Assembly (NCBI GenBank): GCA_902493335.1
Contig: CABUPJ010000005.1
Coordinates: 15,294 to 79,293 of the forward strand
DNA: 64,000 nucleotides
Direction of reading: 5' to 3'
Source of the DNA: an uncultured Porphyromonadaceae bacterium
GTDB lineage: Bacteria > Bacteroidota > Bacteroidia > Bacteroidales > Muribaculaceae
In this document: one piece after another, positions 8,242-16,597 of the stretch
Layout: every line of letters begins with the position of its first letter
Numbering within the stretch: the stretch's first letter is position 1
Translations under genes and position numbers: made by a program
The notes under the pieces: model-generated
What the model was told of the DNA's origin: nothing
Databases searched by the model: none
The model's input: the letters and a program-made list of their open reading frames with translations, nothing else

Positions 8242-9504
8242 TTATTGTCGGTTGAGTACTTTGTTATAAATGTCGATGACTTTCTGTCCTGCCTTGTCCC
8301 AGGTTATCTGAGCGACCTCGGCGAGGCCGTCTTCGCGCAGCTGCCTGTACATGGCCGGGTAGGTCACAATGGCGTTGATGGCGTCGGCCATGGCGTCGAT
8401 ATCCCAGTAGTCGGTCTTGATGACGTTGTTGAGGATTTCGGCGCAGCCCGACTGTTTCGAGATTATCGAGGGGACGCCCATCTGCATGGCCTCGAGCGGC
8501 GAGATGCCGAAGGGTTCTGATACCGAGGGCATGATGTAGACATCGCTGGCTTTGAGCATTTCGTAGACCTGTTTGCCTTTCTGGAAACCGGGGAAGTGGA
8601 AGCGGTCGGCTATGCCGCGTTCGGCGGCGAGAGCAATCATCTTGTCCATCATGTCGCCCGAACCGGCCATGACGAAGCGTACGTTATGGTTGTTCTTGAG
8701 CACCTTGACTGCGGCCTCGACGAAATATTCGGGGCCTTTCTGCATGGTGATGCGGCCCAGGAAGGTGACAATCTTCTCCTTGGGTTTCTCGACTTCGACG
8801 TCGAGGAGTTCGCGGCTCAGAGGCACGACGGCGTTGTGGACGGTCGTCACCTTCGAGGGGTCGATGCCATATTTCTCGATGACGGTCTGTCGCGTGAGGT
8901 TGCTCACGGTGATGATATGGTCGGCGTGAATCATGCCGTCGCGCTCGATGTTGAACACCGTCGGGTTGACATTGCCGCGCGAGCGGTCGTAGTCGGTGGC
9001 ATGGACGTGGATGACAAGAGGTTTGCCTGTCACCTGTTTGGCGTGGATGCCGGCGGGGTAGGTGAGCCAGTCATGGCTGTGGATGATATCGAAGTCGATC
9101 GTGCGGGCGATGACGCCGGCAGTGATCGAGTAGTTGTTGATTTCCTCAAGAAGGTTGTCGGGGTAGCGGCCCGAGAACTCGATGCAGCCCAGGTCGTTGG
9201 TGCGCATATAGTTGAAATCGGCGTAGATATGGTCGCGCAGGGCGAAGTAGAGCTCGGGCGACATCACTTTGCCGATGCGCTGCTCGACGTAGTCGCGGCT
9301 GACGTCACGCCAGGCCACGGGCACCTGCGATGTGCCGATGATGTGGGCAAATTCTCGGTCTTCGTCTCCGTAGGGTTTGGGAATGACAAACGTGATGTCC
9401 ATGTTGCCGCACTCCCACATGCCGCGGGTCAGGCCGTAGCTCGCTGTGCCGAGGCCGCCCAGGATATGAGGGGGAAATTCCCATCCGAACATTAATGCTT
9501 TCAT
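8242..9504 (-). CDS. GT4-type glycogen synthase
   Basis: A 420-residue retaining glycosyltransferase of the GT-B fold. The N-terminus MKALMFGWEFPPHILGGLG carries the glycine-rich loop typical of glycogen and starch synthases. The C-terminal nucleotide-sugar domain has FLGRITMQKGPEYFVEA, an ADP/UDP-glucose site region, and the EX7E motif in SEPFGISPLEAMQMG. Enzymes of this group extend alpha-1,4-glucan chains in the cytoplasm. It sits between the debranching enzyme gene (32 bp upstream) and GH57 (14 bp downstream), a grouping conserved in Bacteroidales, which supports a glycogen role. Donor choice (UDP- or ADP-glucose) cannot be read here. Confidence 0.88.
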   Translation of the reverse strand: MKALMFGWEFPPHILGGLGTASYGLTRGMWECGNMDITFVIPKPYGDEDREFAHIIGTSQVPVAWRDVSRDYVEQRIGKVMSPELYFALRDHIYADFNYMRTNDLGCIEFSGRYPDNLLEEINNYSITAGVIARTIDFDIIHSHDWLTYPAGIHAKQVTGKPLVIHVHATDYDRSRGNVNPTVFNIERDGMIHADHIITVSNLTRQTVIEKYGIDPSKVTTVHNAVVPLSRELLDVEVEKPKEKIVTFLGRITMQKGPEYFVEAAVKVLKNNHNVRFVMAGSGDMMDKMIALAAERGIADRFHFPGFQKGKQVYEMLKASDVYIMPSVSEPFGISPLEAMQMGVPSIISKQSGCAEILNNVIKTDYWDIDAMADAINAIVTYPAMYRQLREDGLAEVAQITWDKAGQKVIDIYNKVLNRQ

Positions 9505-9536
9505 GTTGAAAATATATCTGGATGTTAGGAGATTAG

Positions 9537-11495
9537 TTAATTGTCAATGCTCAGGCGCTTGAGTGTCCTGAGTGTGCGGAGCACTTCGGCCACGTTTGTG
9601 GCGTGAGATATGGCGCCGCGGCCGCTGAAGGGCGGGTTGCCGTCATAGAGCTGCGAGAGCGAGCCGATGCAGCCGTTGGGCATCTCGTCCTCGAAGCCGA
9701 TGAGCATGCGGTCGATATAGCTGACGCCGCTCATGCCGAACACTCTCAGATAGGCGTCGGCGTAGAAGCCCATCAGCCACGGACGTGCCGGACCCTGATG
9801 GAGCGCGAGTTCGCGGTCGCGGGGCGAGCCGAGATAGCTGGGACGGTAACCGTAGCTCTTGGGCGATAGGCTGCGCAGGCCCTTGGGGGTCAGCAGTTCG
9901 CGGGTGACGACGTCGAGCACGCTCTTGCGCTGGCGACGGTCGAGCGGCGAGTAGTCGAGGCCGATGGCTACAGCCATGTTGGGACGCACCGACGGGTCGG
10001 CGTAGTTGCCGTCGACATAGTCGTAGAGGTAGCCGCTGTCGTTGAGGAAGGTTGTGACGAAGGGTTCTTTCATCTTCTCGGCGGTCTCGGCCCAGCGGTC
10101 ACGGCGGCCGTCAAAGTCGGGATTGCCCTCGGTGAGGGCAGCGCCGAACATCAGGGCGTTATACCACAGGGCGTTGAATTCGACCAGATAGCCCGAGCGA
10201 GGTATGACGGGACGGCCGTCGAGGGTCGAGTTCATCCATGAAACGGGTGACGTCGTGCCGAGGGTCATCACCATGCCGTTGTCGTGGTTGACACGCAGGT
10301 TGGGATGTCCGTTGTCGAGGATATAGTCGAGGATTTCGCCGACGAAGGTTGTATAGTGCTCGCGGGCTGCGGGCGTCCCTATGCTCTTGGCATACTGTTG
10401 GATAGCCCAGATGGCCCAGAGAGGTATGTCGGGGAGGTCGATGCCCTGGATGCGGTCTGATAGCTCGCCGGTGGCCATGAAGTGGGTCAGCGCGCGTTTG
10501 GCCGTCGCCATGATGGCCTCGAAGTCGGCGCGGTGGTCGATCGCCAGTGTCAGACCCGGCAGGGCCATGAATGTGTTGCGGGCAAGCACAACGCCCCAGG
10601 GATAACCCGAGATGACATACATGTTGTCGCTGCCTTTATGTCTGAGATAGAACTGCTTGGCGGCGTTTTTCAAGCAGTTGTAGAAGCTCGTGCGGGCAGT
10701 GCGCGAGGCTATCTCGGCCTCATACATCTTGGCGAGCGAGCGGGGTTTGATTTCAGAGATGCCGGCAGAGAAGATTATCGATTCGCCTTTCTTGATGGGC
10801 ACCTCGAAATAGCCCGGCACCCAGAGGTCTTCGGTGTAAGGCACGCCGCGCTCGAGGTCTTTGACATACTCGATGTCGCGGTACCAGTCGGCCTTGTCGA
10901 CCCATATGGGTTTGCGGCTGAACTGCATGTAGAGTGTCGGAAAACCGTCGTATAGGCAGCTTGCCACGCCGTTGTCGCAGGGTATGATTTCGCGGTTAAT
11001 GGCGTCGTTGGCGACACACAGGCTGTTGCTCTCGCGGAAGGCGAGGAAGGGCTGGAAGCGCAGGGTCGTGGCCGAGTGTGCCTCGACGAGGGTATAGCGT
11101 ATGAGAATGCGGTTTTCCTCCGAGATGAATATTTTTTCTTTTGTGAGGATGACGCCGCCGACGCGATAGGTCGTGCGGGGCACGCTCTCACAGTCAAACT
11201 CGCGGATATACTTGTGTCCGTTAGGACTGTAGATGCCTCCTTTGTAGCGGTGGATGCCGAGGTTGAAGGGCGCTCCGTGCTGAATGACCGTCTCGTCGAG
11301 CGACGACAGCATCACAAAGGGTTTGTTGCCCTTGTCGGGCAGCGGTATCACAAGCAGACCGTGCTGCTTGCGGGTGTTACAGCCGACAAGCGAGGTGCAG
11401 TGATATGCGCCGGCTTGATTGGTGCGTAACATTTCTTTGGGAAGCGACTGCTCGAGATTGATCAGGAGGTTCTTGTCAAACTTGAGGTAACTCAT
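9537..11495 (-). CDS. Glycogen debranching enzyme (amylo-alpha-1,6-glucosidase)
   Basis: A 652-residue protein starting MSYLKFDKNLLINLEQ. The N-terminal beta domain (about 1-250) resembles the glycogen-debranching N-domain (GAYHCTSLVGCNTRKQHGLL), and the C-terminal half is an (alpha/alpha)6 barrel, with SGYPWGVVLARNTFMALPG and IDLPDIPLWAIWA typical of the GDE_C domain. It removes alpha-1,6 branches from glycogen in the cytoplasm. The frame stays open 32 codons further upstream, but that part has no family resemblance and the ATG at 11495 fits. It is the first gene of a three-gene alpha-glucan operon with a -7 box about 100 bp upstream. Confidence 0.9.
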   Translation of the reverse strand: MSYLKFDKNLLINLEQSLPKEMLRTNQAGAYHCTSLVGCNTRKQHGLLVIPLPDKGNKPFVMLSSLDETVIQHGAPFNLGIHRYKGGIYSPNGHKYIREFDCESVPRTTYRVGGVILTKEKIFISEENRILIRYTLVEAHSATTLRFQPFLAFRESNSLCVANDAINREIIPCDNGVASCLYDGFPTLYMQFSRKPIWVDKADWYRDIEYVKDLERGVPYTEDLWVPGYFEVPIKKGESIIFSAGISEIKPRSLAKMYEAEIASRTARTSFYNCLKNAAKQFYLRHKGSDNMYVISGYPWGVVLARNTFMALPGLTLAIDHRADFEAIMATAKRALTHFMATGELSDRIQGIDLPDIPLWAIWAIQQYAKSIGTPAAREHYTTFVGEILDYILDNGHPNLRVNHDNGMVMTLGTTSPVSWMNSTLDGRPVIPRSGYLVEFNALWYNALMFGAALTEGNPDFDGRRDRWAETAEKMKEPFVTTFLNDSGYLYDYVDGNYADPSVRPNMAVAIGLDYSPLDRRQRKSVLDVVTRELLTPKGLRSLSPKSYGYRPSYLGSPRDRELALHQGPARPWLMGFYADAYLRVFGMSGVSYIDRMLIGFEDEMPNGCIGSLSQLYDGNPPFSGRGAISHATNVAEVLRTLRTLKRLSIDN

Positions 11496-11590
11496 GTCGT
11501 AAAAAAGTGGGTTATGATATAGGTTTTTAGTTATGTTTATTCGACTCGTGTCAGTTATTTTCACGAAATTAACAACTATTTCCGACCCCA

Positions 11591-11598
11591 CAAAATTA
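11591..11598 (-). promoter_or_regulatory. -7 box of the glycogen operon
   Basis: TAATTTTG on the minus strand, predicting a leader of about 90 nt before the debranching enzyme start at 11495. Confidence 0.5.
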
Positions 11599-11664
11599 TT
11601 CCTCGCCCAAAACCCTAAAACTGCTCAATAACATATAACGGGAGGGTGGCAATGCGTTTTTGTG

Positions 11665-11745
11665 CTACATCTCTTCCAAGGTGGCAGCTTTGTTTTTGAG
11701 TAGACATTCTGTCACCGCTGTAATTATTACCACGGTGATAAAGTT
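11665..11745 (-). pseudogene. Scar of an ATPase gene (3' end fused to its own promoter)
   Basis: On the minus strand the last 12 codons read ...AATLEEM-stop (11665-11700), matching the end of the ATPase at 13532 (LLTLEEM-stop). Directly beside them lies an ATG (11706-11708) and a copy of that gene's 5' region: GTCACC, TAATTATTACC and GGTGA in the same order and spacing as at 14868-14900. The whole body of the gene is missing. The -7 box is degraded. This is therefore the residue of an internally deleted second copy. Confidence 0.7.
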
Positions 11746-11814
11746 TTGAACAAACAAGTCTTGGCGAGATAAATGATTGAAAAATAGACTCTGAACTGTT
11801 GAGTGAAAACAGTC

Positions 11815-11921
11815 AGCGTCTTGCAGACGCTTTGATTGCTGGCGTCTGCTACCGCGCAGGCCGGCGCTTGCAGCGCCTCGGCCTGTGCGGCCATCAGTAA
11901 AATCATCGCCTTGCAGGCGAT
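11815..11921. repeat. Cluster of CTTGCAG-centred palindromes
   Basis: Three short palindromes share the same centre: AGCGTCTTGCAGACGCT (11815-11831), GGCGCTTGCAGCGCC (11863-11877) and ATCGCCTTGCAGGCGAT (11905-11921). The middle one is nested in a longer stem, CCGCGCAGGCCG (11852-11863) with CGGCCTGTGCGG (11879-11890). The third recurs unchanged at 14966-14982. They look like REP-type elements. The rest of the non-coding stretch 11496-12159 holds the operon promoter, the ATPase scar and the dbpA-end duplicate. Confidence 0.65.
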
Positions 11922-12003
11922 ATGAAGTCTCTATCTGTGCGATCCGAGCCGGAGTCGAAACTGTTGATGCAGATTCTTTCCACGGGTGCCCGCGCCAGCG
12001 GTT

Positions 12004-12118
12004 GTTCTTGTGAACTTATGACCTTTTGTTTGTTGTTGGTTGACGAGTCGGACGTTGGTTGTGCATTGTGCATCGGGTCACGGCTTTGCGACGGAGACTC
12101 GGACGCTGAAAGATTTTT
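12004..12118 (-). repeat. Diverged copy of the dbpA 3' end and its downstream region
   Basis: This stretch aligns, at my estimate of about three-quarters identity, to 15142-15255. The core 12059-12094 differs from 15197-15232 at one of 36 bases. Read on the minus strand it encodes VRVSVAKP-stop (stop at 12078-12080), against RVRVTVAKP-stop at the end of the dbpA gene. It is thus a short gene-end duplicate on the far side of the kinase-ATPase segment. Confidence 0.65.
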
Positions 12119-12159
12119 CGCTTATTTGCTACGCGAAATGATTAGATGTATATTTAGGC

Positions 12160-13395
12160 TTAAAAATATAAATAAAGAAAGACTGAAATTTGACTTATTT
12201 CTACAATCCAACAAGGTATGCCCAATGCAAGGTATTTAAAGGAATTATATTTTTTGTTATATGCAAAAATGCTTAAAATAGATAGGATTGTAAATAATAA
12301 TAAGCCCCACCACGAAAACCAATATTCGTAAGCCCAGCCCAAATACATACAGTATTGAATAGCGCAAATTGATAAAATAATTGACAGTGCAATCCATCCT
12401 TTATTGTTTGAAGGAGCATTGATGCTGAAGTAATTTTCGAGGCTTTCGATTTTAGCCTGAAGTTCTTCTTTTTCTGCTTTCTCTTGGCTGATGATGCTTT
12501 TAAGATGCTCTATCTCGGATGATTCTTCGGTAGTAGCGTTTTCTTCTAAGTAAGGTATTGTTGCACCATTGATTATATTGTTGATTGAAGAAACTTCTTC
12601 TTTTGAAGTGATTTTGACGATATCTTGTGCTGTCGGTCTGTCCCATGTATTGGCTGAAAGGCATTTGCCCATCAGGTCAGATAGGCGTTTGCTGAAAGCT
12701 GAGGGTAGTTTTGGTGTTTCGGCTCCGTGAAGTTGCATAACGCCGCCCTGTCCCATAAATGGCAGACTGCCGGTTGCGAGTTCGTAAATGGTAGCGCCGA
12801 GGGCCCATATATCGGTTGCCTTAACTGATTCGGGTTCGGCTTTAAATAATTCGGGAGCCATATATGAAATAGAACCCGCCTGGTCTGAAGCATTGTTTTT
12901 AAGTCGTGTCGATGCTCTGCGCAGGGTCGAGCGCATCTTCAAACTGAGTCCGAAGTCGGTGATGACGTAATGTCCGGCGGCGTCTTTTAAAATATTGTCG
13001 GGTTTGATGTCGCGGTGTATGATGTCGTTTTCATGAAGATATGCGAGACCGGAAGCGACGTCGTGTATGAATTTCCAAATCTCATCCTCAGATATTTCAC
13101 CGATTAGTTTTACTGCCGATGAAGGGCAATATTGCATCACGAGATATGGTTGTTCGCCTGCATTGTCGAAATAGTCGGCTTTCAGCAGATTAGGGTGATG
13201 GAGACTATAGACGCTTTTGAATTCGTTTTTGAATTCATCAAGACCACGGGAATCAAGAGCCACGTATATTTTGATGGCTACATTGATGCCGATTTTCTTA
13301 TCTGTGGCGAGCCAGACTTCGCCGAAGCTGCCGCGCCCGATAGATTTGTTTAATACGTAGCGGTCGTTGATTGTGTCATTGACGTCGAAGCTCAT
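12160..13395 (-). CDS. Hanks-type Ser/Thr protein kinase with coiled coil and membrane tail
   Basis: A 411-residue protein with a complete eukaryotic-like kinase domain (about 10-265): glycine loop GRGSFGEV (20-27), Lys42 in VAIKIY, HRDIKPDN (127-134), DFG (147-149), APE (180-182) and the WDRPTA segment. All catalytic residues are present, so it should phosphorylate proteins in the cytoplasm. Residues about 293-323 predict a coiled coil, followed by three hydrophobic segments (about 333-353, 360-380, 390-411) that anchor it. No extracellular sensor domain is seen. It has a -7 box on the minus strand (13440-13447). It is AT-richer than its neighbours and lies in an accessory segment beside an ATPase gene. 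Confidence 0.92.
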   Translation of the reverse strand: MSFDVNDTINDRYVLNKSIGRGSFGEVWLATDKKIGINVAIKIYVALDSRGLDEFKNEFKSVYSLHHPNLLKADYFDNAGEQPYLVMQYCPSSAVKLIGEISEDEIWKFIHDVASGLAYLHENDIIHRDIKPDNILKDAAGHYVITDFGLSLKMRSTLRRASTRLKNNASDQAGSISYMAPELFKAEPESVKATDIWALGATIYELATGSLPFMGQGGVMQLHGAETPKLPSAFSKRLSDLMGKCLSANTWDRPTAQDIVKITSKEEVSSINNIINGATIPYLEENATTEESSEIEHLKSIISQEKAEKEELQAKIESLENYFSINAPSNNKGWIALSIILSICAIQYCMYLGWAYEYWFSWWGLLLFTILSILSIFAYNKKYNSFKYLALGIPCWIVEISQISVFLYLYF

Positions 13396-13439
13396 GGTGA
13401 AATATAAGGATTAAATGAATTATAATGATGATTTTGACG

Positions 13440-13447
13440 CAAATGTA
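13440..13447 (-). promoter_or_regulatory. -7 box of the kinase gene
   Basis: TACATTTG on the minus strand, about 45 bp before the kinase start at 13395. Confidence 0.5.
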
Positions 13448-13531
13448 AGTATTTTATCTGAAATAATTATCAAAAATGTATTTAATCAAAATATTTCAGA
13501 TTGTGTTATGTTTTTCACATATACTTTTGAA

Positions 13532-14863
13532 TCACATCTCTTCTAAGGTGAGCAGCTTGGTTTCGATTTGGTATTTGGGCAGCAGGGTGGCTTTCAGGTG
13601 GTTGACTTTTGCCATAAAGTCCTTATGGTCGTAGTTGCGTCGCTGGCGCTTAACTTCGGCGACTAAGGCTGTTTTGCCGTCGATTTTGATGCCGACGATG
13701 TCAATCTCGTTGGCGTCTTTGCCTTTCTTGCGCTCCCACCATGAGCCAAGATCTGAAAATTCGTGACTCTCTATCATCTTTAGACGGAACCATTTTTCGA
13801 GCGCATGGCCTGAAAAGGTCGGATAATCGGAGAAAACGATGTCTCGAAGCCGCTCGAAGTTATTCAGCTCGACTAAGGTTTGGTTGCGGTCGAAGTAGTT
13901 GAACCAGAATTTCAGGAAGTTGTCAGTAATTTCATAATGGACGTTCTGTGAGCGAGGCTTAGACATTATCGGGCGGACTCGTTTAATAAGAGAGTAATCT
14001 TCAATGAGGCGCTTCAGATGCCCGGCAACGGTCACGCCGCCCAAAGTGTTTTCGATAGCCCCTTGGGTGTTTATGCCTGAGGCGATACAGTTGAGCACTG
14101 AGAAATAAAGGCCGTAATCTTTGCCGAATTCCTCAATCAGAAGTGAACGGCCTTCGTTAATAAAAGGCGAATTTTCTCTGACGATGTAGTCAATCATACC
14201 CTCGACCGATAAATCGGTGTCTTCGCATAGCATCTCGATGTATTTCGGCACACCGCCGGTGACGCAATAGAAGGCGAGCAGGTCGTCGTTTGAGTGGTCG
14301 GGACGAAAATCGTGCATAATCTCCTTCATGGTCTCTGTGCCGAAGCCGCTCAGGCGAATGGTTGCGTCTGCTCTGCCGAACAACGGTTCGTGGTAGCTCT
14401 CGAATATCTTGTGCATCATTGAGTAGACCGAACCCATGAGCAGCAGATTGACGTGTGTTTCGTTGCGGTATGAATCCCAGATGTTCTGCATGTCGCTGAA
14501 AACTGAGGGGTTGATGTTGAAAAATTCCTGAAATTCATCTATAATCAGATTGAACTTGAGGGTTTTGGCAAGCTCCATCAACATACGGAATAATGATTGG
14601 AATGTTTTTATCTCCTGCGGTACATAGCAGCCGAGCGCTGAAGTTATCAGTCCGGCAAATTCCTCGCACAGGGTTGCCTCGTTTTTTCTGCTTACAAACA
14701 GATATACAGTGGGGTACTCGCCTTGGGTAGCGCGTAACGCGAGTGAAGTTTTGCCGATTCGACGACGTCCGGTTATGACCGTCATCCGCGAACGGGATTC
14801 AAAGGCACGCGATTGTATGCGCCTTAGCTCCTCAATTTCTTTAGTGCGATTATAGAATTTCAT
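13532..14863 (-). CDS. P-loop ATPase with C-terminal PD-(D/E)XK-like domain (DUF234 type)
   Basis: A 443-residue protein. Residues 31-40 are a Walker A (TGRRRIGKTS) and 105-114 a Walker B (NLIIDEFQEF), as in the archaeal-type ATPase family. A winged-helix region follows (about 245-315). The C-terminus (about 385-410) reads EIDIVG...VAEVK, where Glu386, Asp388, Glu403 and Lys405 fit the PD-(D/E)XK nuclease core of DUF234. Proteins of this kind are abundant, often multi-copy and mostly uncharacterised in Bacteroidales; a DNA-related defence or mobile role is inference. The promoter carries a long inverted repeat, and a deleted copy lies at 11665-11745. Confidence 0.88.
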   Translation of the reverse strand: MKFYNRTKEIEELRRIQSRAFESRSRMTVITGRRRIGKTSLALRATQGEYPTVYLFVSRKNEATLCEEFAGLITSALGCYVPQEIKTFQSLFRMLMELAKTLKFNLIIDEFQEFFNINPSVFSDMQNIWDSYRNETHVNLLLMGSVYSMMHKIFESYHEPLFGRADATIRLSGFGTETMKEIMHDFRPDHSNDDLLAFYCVTGGVPKYIEMLCEDTDLSVEGMIDYIVRENSPFINEGRSLLIEEFGKDYGLYFSVLNCIASGINTQGAIENTLGGVTVAGHLKRLIEDYSLIKRVRPIMSKPRSQNVHYEITDNFLKFWFNYFDRNQTLVELNNFERLRDIVFSDYPTFSGHALEKWFRLKMIESHEFSDLGSWWERKKGKDANEIDIVGIKIDGKTALVAEVKRQRRNYDHKDFMAKVNHLKATLLPKYQIETKLLTLEEM

Positions 14864-14867
14864 AATT

Positions 14868-14928
14868 TTGTCACCGTTGTAATTATTACCGTGGTGACAA
14901 AGTTATAAACAATCTTTGGAATGGACAA
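14868..14928 (-). promoter_or_regulatory. ATPase promoter overlapped by an inverted repeat
   Basis: On the minus strand a -33 TTG (14926-14928) and -7 TAACTTTG (14898-14905) are 20 bp apart. An inverted repeat TTGTCACC/GGTGACAA (14868-14875, 14893-14900) starts inside the -7 box, covers the start point and ends 4 bp before the ATG. It could be an operator or a 5'-UTR hairpin hiding the start codon. Confidence 0.7.
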
Positions 14929-14965
14929 GTTTTGAGTAAAATGAATTGATAGTGAAAGTAAAATC

Positions 14966-15042
14966 ATCGCCTTGCAGGCGATATGGACCAAGGGTTGAAG
15001 TCCTTGGAGATAAGGAAGATGGCTGCTACGGCTGAAGCCGTA
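14966..15042. repeat. Three palindromic repeats between ATPase and dbpA genes
   Basis: ATCGCCTTGCAGGCGAT (14966-14982) is identical to 11905-11921. CCAAGGGTTGAAGTCCTTGG (14988-15007) and TACGGCTGAAGCCGTA (15027-15042) belong to the GCTGAAGC palindrome family also seen near 38.8 and 63.7-63.9 kb. The rest of 14864-15215 holds the ATPase promoter and the downstream region of dbpA; I see no gene in it. Confidence 0.6.
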
Positions 15043-15141
15043 GTTCCATATCGCTCCGCGCCGATGCGCGGTCATGTAAGCGGTTTTAAAAACACAAGAG
15101 CATAAGGGCATAAGAACGTAAGGTTAAATTAAAAATCCTAT

Positions 15142-15255
15142 GTTCTTTTGAGCTTATGGCCTTTTGTTGTCTGTGGTATGACGGGTCTGATTTTGATTGT
15201 GCATTGTGCATCGGGTCAGGGCTTTGCGACGGTGACGCGGACGCGGCGGTTTTTG
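15142..15255 (-). repeat. dbpA 3' end, partner of the copy at 12004-12118
   Basis: Resident copy of the duplicated segment. It spans the last codons and stop of the DEAD-box helicase gene (stop 15216-15218) and about 75 bp downstream, including a TTGTGCA tandem (15197-15210). The copy 3.1 kb away is in the same orientation. Confidence 0.65.
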
Positions 15256-16526
15256 AGTTTGCGGCCTTTGACGGCTTCGAGGAGGGCTCCGGCGACGCTG
15301 CGGTCGACGGCGGCATATGAGGCGTGATCTTTGACGATGATGCGCCCTATGGCTTCGGCTGGCAGGTTGCCTGCGGCGATGAGGTAGCCGGCGACGTCGC
15401 CGCGCGAGATTTTTTCTTTCTTGCCTGCATCGATATAGAGTGTTGTCTTCGAGGCGCGTATGGGCTCGGCTGCGGGAGTCGAGATGTCGGCGTCGCGGTC
15501 GAAGACGACGTAGTCGGGCGTCTTCTCACCGGGGCCGGTGATGACATAGACGTCGCCCGAAGCGCCGGCGCGGGCTGTGCGGCCGTTGCGGTGTGTCCAG
15601 GCTTCGGCAGAGACGGGCAGGTGGTAGTGGATGATGGAGCGGACGCTGTCGAGGTCGAGACCACGCGACGCGAGGTCGGTGGTGACGAGGATGGGAGCGC
15701 TGCCGTTGTCGGCCATGATGAGGGCCTGCTCGCGGGCGAGCTGCTCGAGTCCGCCGTGGTAGAGAGCTGCCGGAAAGCCTTTGCGGCGCAGGGCGTCGTA
15801 GACGCGTTCGGCGCTCTCGCGGTGGTTGACGAAGACGATGGTCTTGCCGTCGGGCAGGGCGGCGAGGAGTTTCATGAGTGTGTCGAGCTTGTCGCGCTCG
15901 GGCGAGGCGACGCGGGCCACGGCGATGTCGGGCTGCGAGGTGTCTGAAAAGTCAATCGTCTCGGCGCCGGCGAGGTCGATGAAGTCGGGGGCTTCGGCAA
16001 GAGGGGTGGCTGAGGTCAGGATGGTGTGCCGCGGGCGTCCCAGGCGTCGCACGACACGGCGCATCTCGTCATGGAAGCCGAGTTCGAGGGCTTTGTCGTA
16101 TTCGTCAAGTACGATGACGTCAGGCTCGAGGAATCCGATGGTGTCGCGGTTGAGGTGGTCGAGGAGTCGGCCGGGTGTGGCGATGATGATGTCGGGCGTG
16201 ACGCTCAGTGAGTTGCGTTCGTCGGAGAAGCTGTGGCCGCCGTAGAGCGCTACGGTCTTCATCGGCAGAGCCAGAGGACGCACGACGCCGGCAATCTGTA
16301 TCACCAGCTCGCGTGACGGAGCTATGACGACGGCCTTGACGCCCTGACGTGAGGCATTGATGTCGCGCAGCATCGCCAGGGTGAAGGCGAGTGTCTTGCC
16401 GCTGCCTGTCGGCGCGAGAATTATAAGCCGGCTCGCCGTCGAGGCACTGACGGCGAGCTGGAGGGGGTTGAGGCTTTCGATGCCGAGGCTTTTGCGCGCG
16501 GCTTCAAGGATTTGGTTCTCAGTCAT
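15216..16526 (-). CDS. dbpA: DbpA-like ATP-dependent RNA helicase
   Basis: A 436-residue DEAD-box family protein with both RecA-like domains: Walker A APTGSGKT, SAT motif (TSATP), and HRNGRTARAG near the end of domain 2. Motif II reads DEYD rather than DEAD. The last 75 residues (TLYIDAGKKEKISRGDV, then IGRIIVKDHASYAAVD) match the DbpA RNA-binding domain, which binds a hairpin of 23S rRNA, so the protein should act in assembly of the large ribosomal subunit. It may share a transcript with the thioredoxin lipoprotein gene 71 bp upstream. Its 3' end is duplicated 3 kb away. Confidence 0.85.
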   Translation of the reverse strand: MTENQILEAARKSLGIESLNPLQLAVSASTASRLIILAPTGSGKTLAFTLAMLRDINASRQGVKAVVIAPSRELVIQIAGVVRPLALPMKTVALYGGHSFSDERNSLSVTPDIIIATPGRLLDHLNRDTIGFLEPDVIVLDEYDKALELGFHDEMRRVVRRLGRPRHTILTSATPLAEAPDFIDLAGAETIDFSDTSQPDIAVARVASPERDKLDTLMKLLAALPDGKTIVFVNHRESAERVYDALRRKGFPAALYHGGLEQLAREQALIMADNGSAPILVTTDLASRGLDLDSVRSIIHYHLPVSAEAWTHRNGRTARAGASGDVYVITGPGEKTPDYVVFDRDADISTPAAEPIRASKTTLYIDAGKKEKISRGDVAGYLIAAGNLPAEAIGRIIVKDHASYAAVDRSVAGALLEAVKGRKLKNRRVRVTVAKP

Positions 16527-16597
16527 TGGCGAACGGGTAAGATCATTAGGGCCATTAACGACGATAATGACCTGCTATTCAATAATTTTTGTCTGAA

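Noticed and set aside
11922..12239. 105-codon plus-strand frame between the glycogen operon and the kinase
   Set aside because: It runs antisense through the dbpA-end duplicate and into the kinase gene, with no domain and no promoter fit.
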